Part shown: piece by piece, positions 12,117-13,460 of the stretch
How positions within the stretch are numbered: position 1 is the stretch's first letter
How the letters are laid out: the number at the start of each line of letters is the position of its first letter
NCBI GenBank assembly: GCA_003218785.1
Contig: QHOM01000121.1
Span: 1-13,460 of the forward strand
DNA length: 13,460 nucleotides
Direction of reading: 5' to 3'
From: Verrucomicrobiota bacterium
Lineage (GTDB): Bacteria; Verrucomicrobiota; Verrucomicrobiia; Chthoniobacterales; UBA10450
The notes under the pieces: model-generated
Database searches by the model: none
What the model was told of the DNA's origin: nothing
The model's input: only the letters and a program-made list of their open reading frames with translations
Program-made: the position numbers and the translations under genes

Positions 12117-13267
12117 TTGCGTCAGAAAATTTCACGAGTCGGGCGGTCATGGAAGCGCAGGGAAGTGTCCTTACAAACAAGTACGCCGAGGGTTACCCGC
12201 GAAAGCGCTGGTATGGCGGCTGCGAGAATGTCGATGTGGCCGAGCAGCTGGCCATTGATCGCGCAAAGCGATTATTCGGCGCAGAACATGTGAACGTACA
12301 GCCGCACAGCGGCGCACAAGCAAACATGGCAGTCTATTTCGCCGCGATTAAACCGGGCGACAAAATTGTGACTATGAACCTCGCGCACGGCGGCCATCTC
12401 ACACACGGGCATCCAGCAAATTTCTCCGGCAAATTTTATCAAGTCACTCATTACGGCGTGGATGAAAAAACCGAGATGATCGATTACGACGCGCTGCAAA
12501 AACAAGCGGAAGACGTGCGCCCAATCATGATCACGGCAGGTGCGTCAGCCTATCCGCGGACGATTGATTTTCCTCGGCTCCGGCAAATTGCCGATTCCGT
12601 TGGCGCGATTCTTTTCATCGACATGGCGCATATCGCCGGACTGGTCGCAGCCGGTCAGCATCCAAACCCGATTCCGCATGCGCAGTTTGTGACAACAACG
12701 ACGCACAAGAGTTTGCGCGGTCCGCGCGGCGGCATTGTGTTATGCGAAGAAAAGTTCGCCAAAGCAATCGACTCGACGCTGTTTCCGGGAGTGCAAGGCG
12801 GTCCGCTCATGCACGTGATCGCAGCAAAGGCGGTTTGTTTTCACGAAGCGCTTCAGCCCCAGTTTCGCGAATATCAGCGGCAGGTTGTCATTAACGCGAA
12901 AGCGCTCGCCGCCGGCCTCGCCAAACATGGTTATCGAATTGTTTCAGGCGGCACGGACAATCACCTCATGCTGGTCGACCTTCGGCCCAAGGAGATTAAC
13001 GGCAAAGAAGCGCAGGAAGTTCTCGACCGCGCGGGTATCACCGTGAATAAAAATGCGATCCCATTCGACACCTATCCAATTTTCAAGCCTGGTGGGATCC
13101 GCATTGGTACACCAGCTGTCACCACACGCGGCCTGAAAGAAGAAGAGATGCTGGAGATCGCGGATCTGATTGCCGAGGCGTTGAGTAATCGAAGCGACGC
13201 CGACGCCCTGGAGAGAGTGCGCCGAAAAGTGCTCGATTTAACGAGAAGATTTCCGCTGCCTATCTAA
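12041..13267 (+). CDS. glyA: Serine hydroxymethyltransferase
   Basis: A PLP enzyme that interconverts serine and glycine while charging tetrahydrofolate with a one-carbon unit, in the cytoplasm. At 408 residues it is full length. Landmarks are ELIASENFTS (24-33), NKYAEGYPRKRWYGG (46-60), QPHSGAQAN (87-95), the PLP-contacting Asp194 and His197 in FIDMAHIAGL, and the Schiff-base Lys223 in TTTTHKSLRGPRGG. The only start in frame after the stop at 11987-11989 is TTG (12041), giving MRRVDPEIF, which fits the family N-terminus. It overlaps the phosphatase frame by 76 bp. One base added to the TTT at 12039-12042 would give an ATG start reading MLLRRVDPEIF; see findings. Confidence 0.96.
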   Translation: MRRVDPEIFDAIAAEEKRQRENIELIASENFTSRAVMEAQGSVLTNKYAEGYPRKRWYGGCENVDVAEQLAIDRAKRLFGAEHVNVQPHSGAQANMAVYFAAIKPGDKIVTMNLAHGGHLTHGHPANFSGKFYQVTHYGVDEKTEMIDYDALQKQAEDVRPIMITAGASAYPRTIDFPRLRQIADSVGAILFIDMAHIAGLVAAGQHPNPIPHAQFVTTTTHKSLRGPRGGIVLCEEKFAKAIDSTLFPGVQGGPLMHVIAAKAVCFHEALQPQFREYQRQVVINAKALAAGLAKHGYRIVSGGTDNHLMLVDLRPKEINGKEAQEVLDRAGITVNKNAIPFDTYPIFKPGGIRIGTPAVTTRGLKEEEMLEIADLIAEALSNRSDADALERVRRKVLDLTRRFPLPI

Positions 13268-13277
13268 GAGTCGACAA

Positions 13278-13460
13278 ATGAATGCGTCTAAAGTTGTTGG
13301 CCACCGAAAAACGCCGCGGACACCGGCAGAATTTTATGCGCTGGGAGCGCGCCTGGATCGCGAACTCTCAGTCGTTAGGCCATTCGAACGCAAACGTGGT
13401 TTCGTTTTTAAAGCGCGCACCTGGGATGAATTAGCGCAGTGGGAATCGCAGCGATTTATT
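13278..13460 (+). CDS. 5' part of an unrecognised protein, cut by the window end
   Basis: The ATG lies 10 nt after the glyA stop and the frame is open for 61 codons to the last base. The peptide begins MNASKVVGHRKTPRTPAEFY and contains RPFERKRGFVFKARTWDEL. It is basic and hydrophilic, with no signal peptide or known motif that I can name. The tight spacing suggests co-transcription with glyA. Confidence 0.65.
   Translation, partial: MNASKVVGHRKTPRTPAEFYALGARLDRELSVVRPFERKRGFVFKARTWDELAQWESQRFI

Overview
The window looks like a chromosomal stretch of a Gram-negative soil bacterium, most likely Verrucomicrobiota (Chthoniobacterales, Udaeobacter/Chthoniobacter-like). That is an inference. It rests on a long cyanobacterial-type IspH, an LpxL-family acyltransferase and lipoproteins (outer membrane), a secreted 17-residue-repeat protein ending in an S74 domain, two RAYT transposases and abundant palindromic repeats. 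No rRNA, tRNA, CRISPR array or phage module was seen.

Layout. Bases 1-177 hold the 3' end of a plus-strand gene. A minus-strand block follows (5551 down to 265): an L,D-transpeptidase lipoprotein, ispH, RAYT transposase 1, ku, a cupin protein whose GTG start overlaps the ku stop, a DoxX membrane protein and a secreted dienelactone-hydrolase-like enzyme. At 5913-7338 a plus-strand gene encodes the S74 repeat protein, interrupted by one extra base. RAYT transposase 2 follows (7417-7881). Minus-strand genes then encode an LpxL-type acyltransferase, a tiny lipoprotein and a cyclic-nucleotide-binding/DUF1003 membrane protein. Plus-strand genes complete the window: a YeaQ/GlsB-type stress membrane protein, a frameshifted four-helix-bundle gene inside an inverted repeat, a low-molecular-weight protein phosphatase, glyA, and the start of an unrecognised gene.

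The most interesting layer lies between the genes. At least six composite palindromes carry a GTAG tetranucleotide at the foot of a hairpin, usually as two hairpins head to head, which is the arrangement of REP/BIME elements mobilised by RAYT (HUH, Y1) transposases. The two RAYT genes sit between different subtypes: GGTAGGGGC-type around RAYT 1 and TGTAGAGGC-type around RAYT 2. Transposase-free copies occur at 205-259 and 5591-5676, and a third, GTAG-CGACGACC type at 10431-10486. A separate inverted array of TGACGAA heptamers lies at 9052-9181, and the four-helix-bundle gene resembles a 23S rRNA intervening-sequence element sitting outside rRNA. Two clear single-base indels (near 6556 and 11131), both involving G, break otherwise intact genes. 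They are either real decay or consensus errors.
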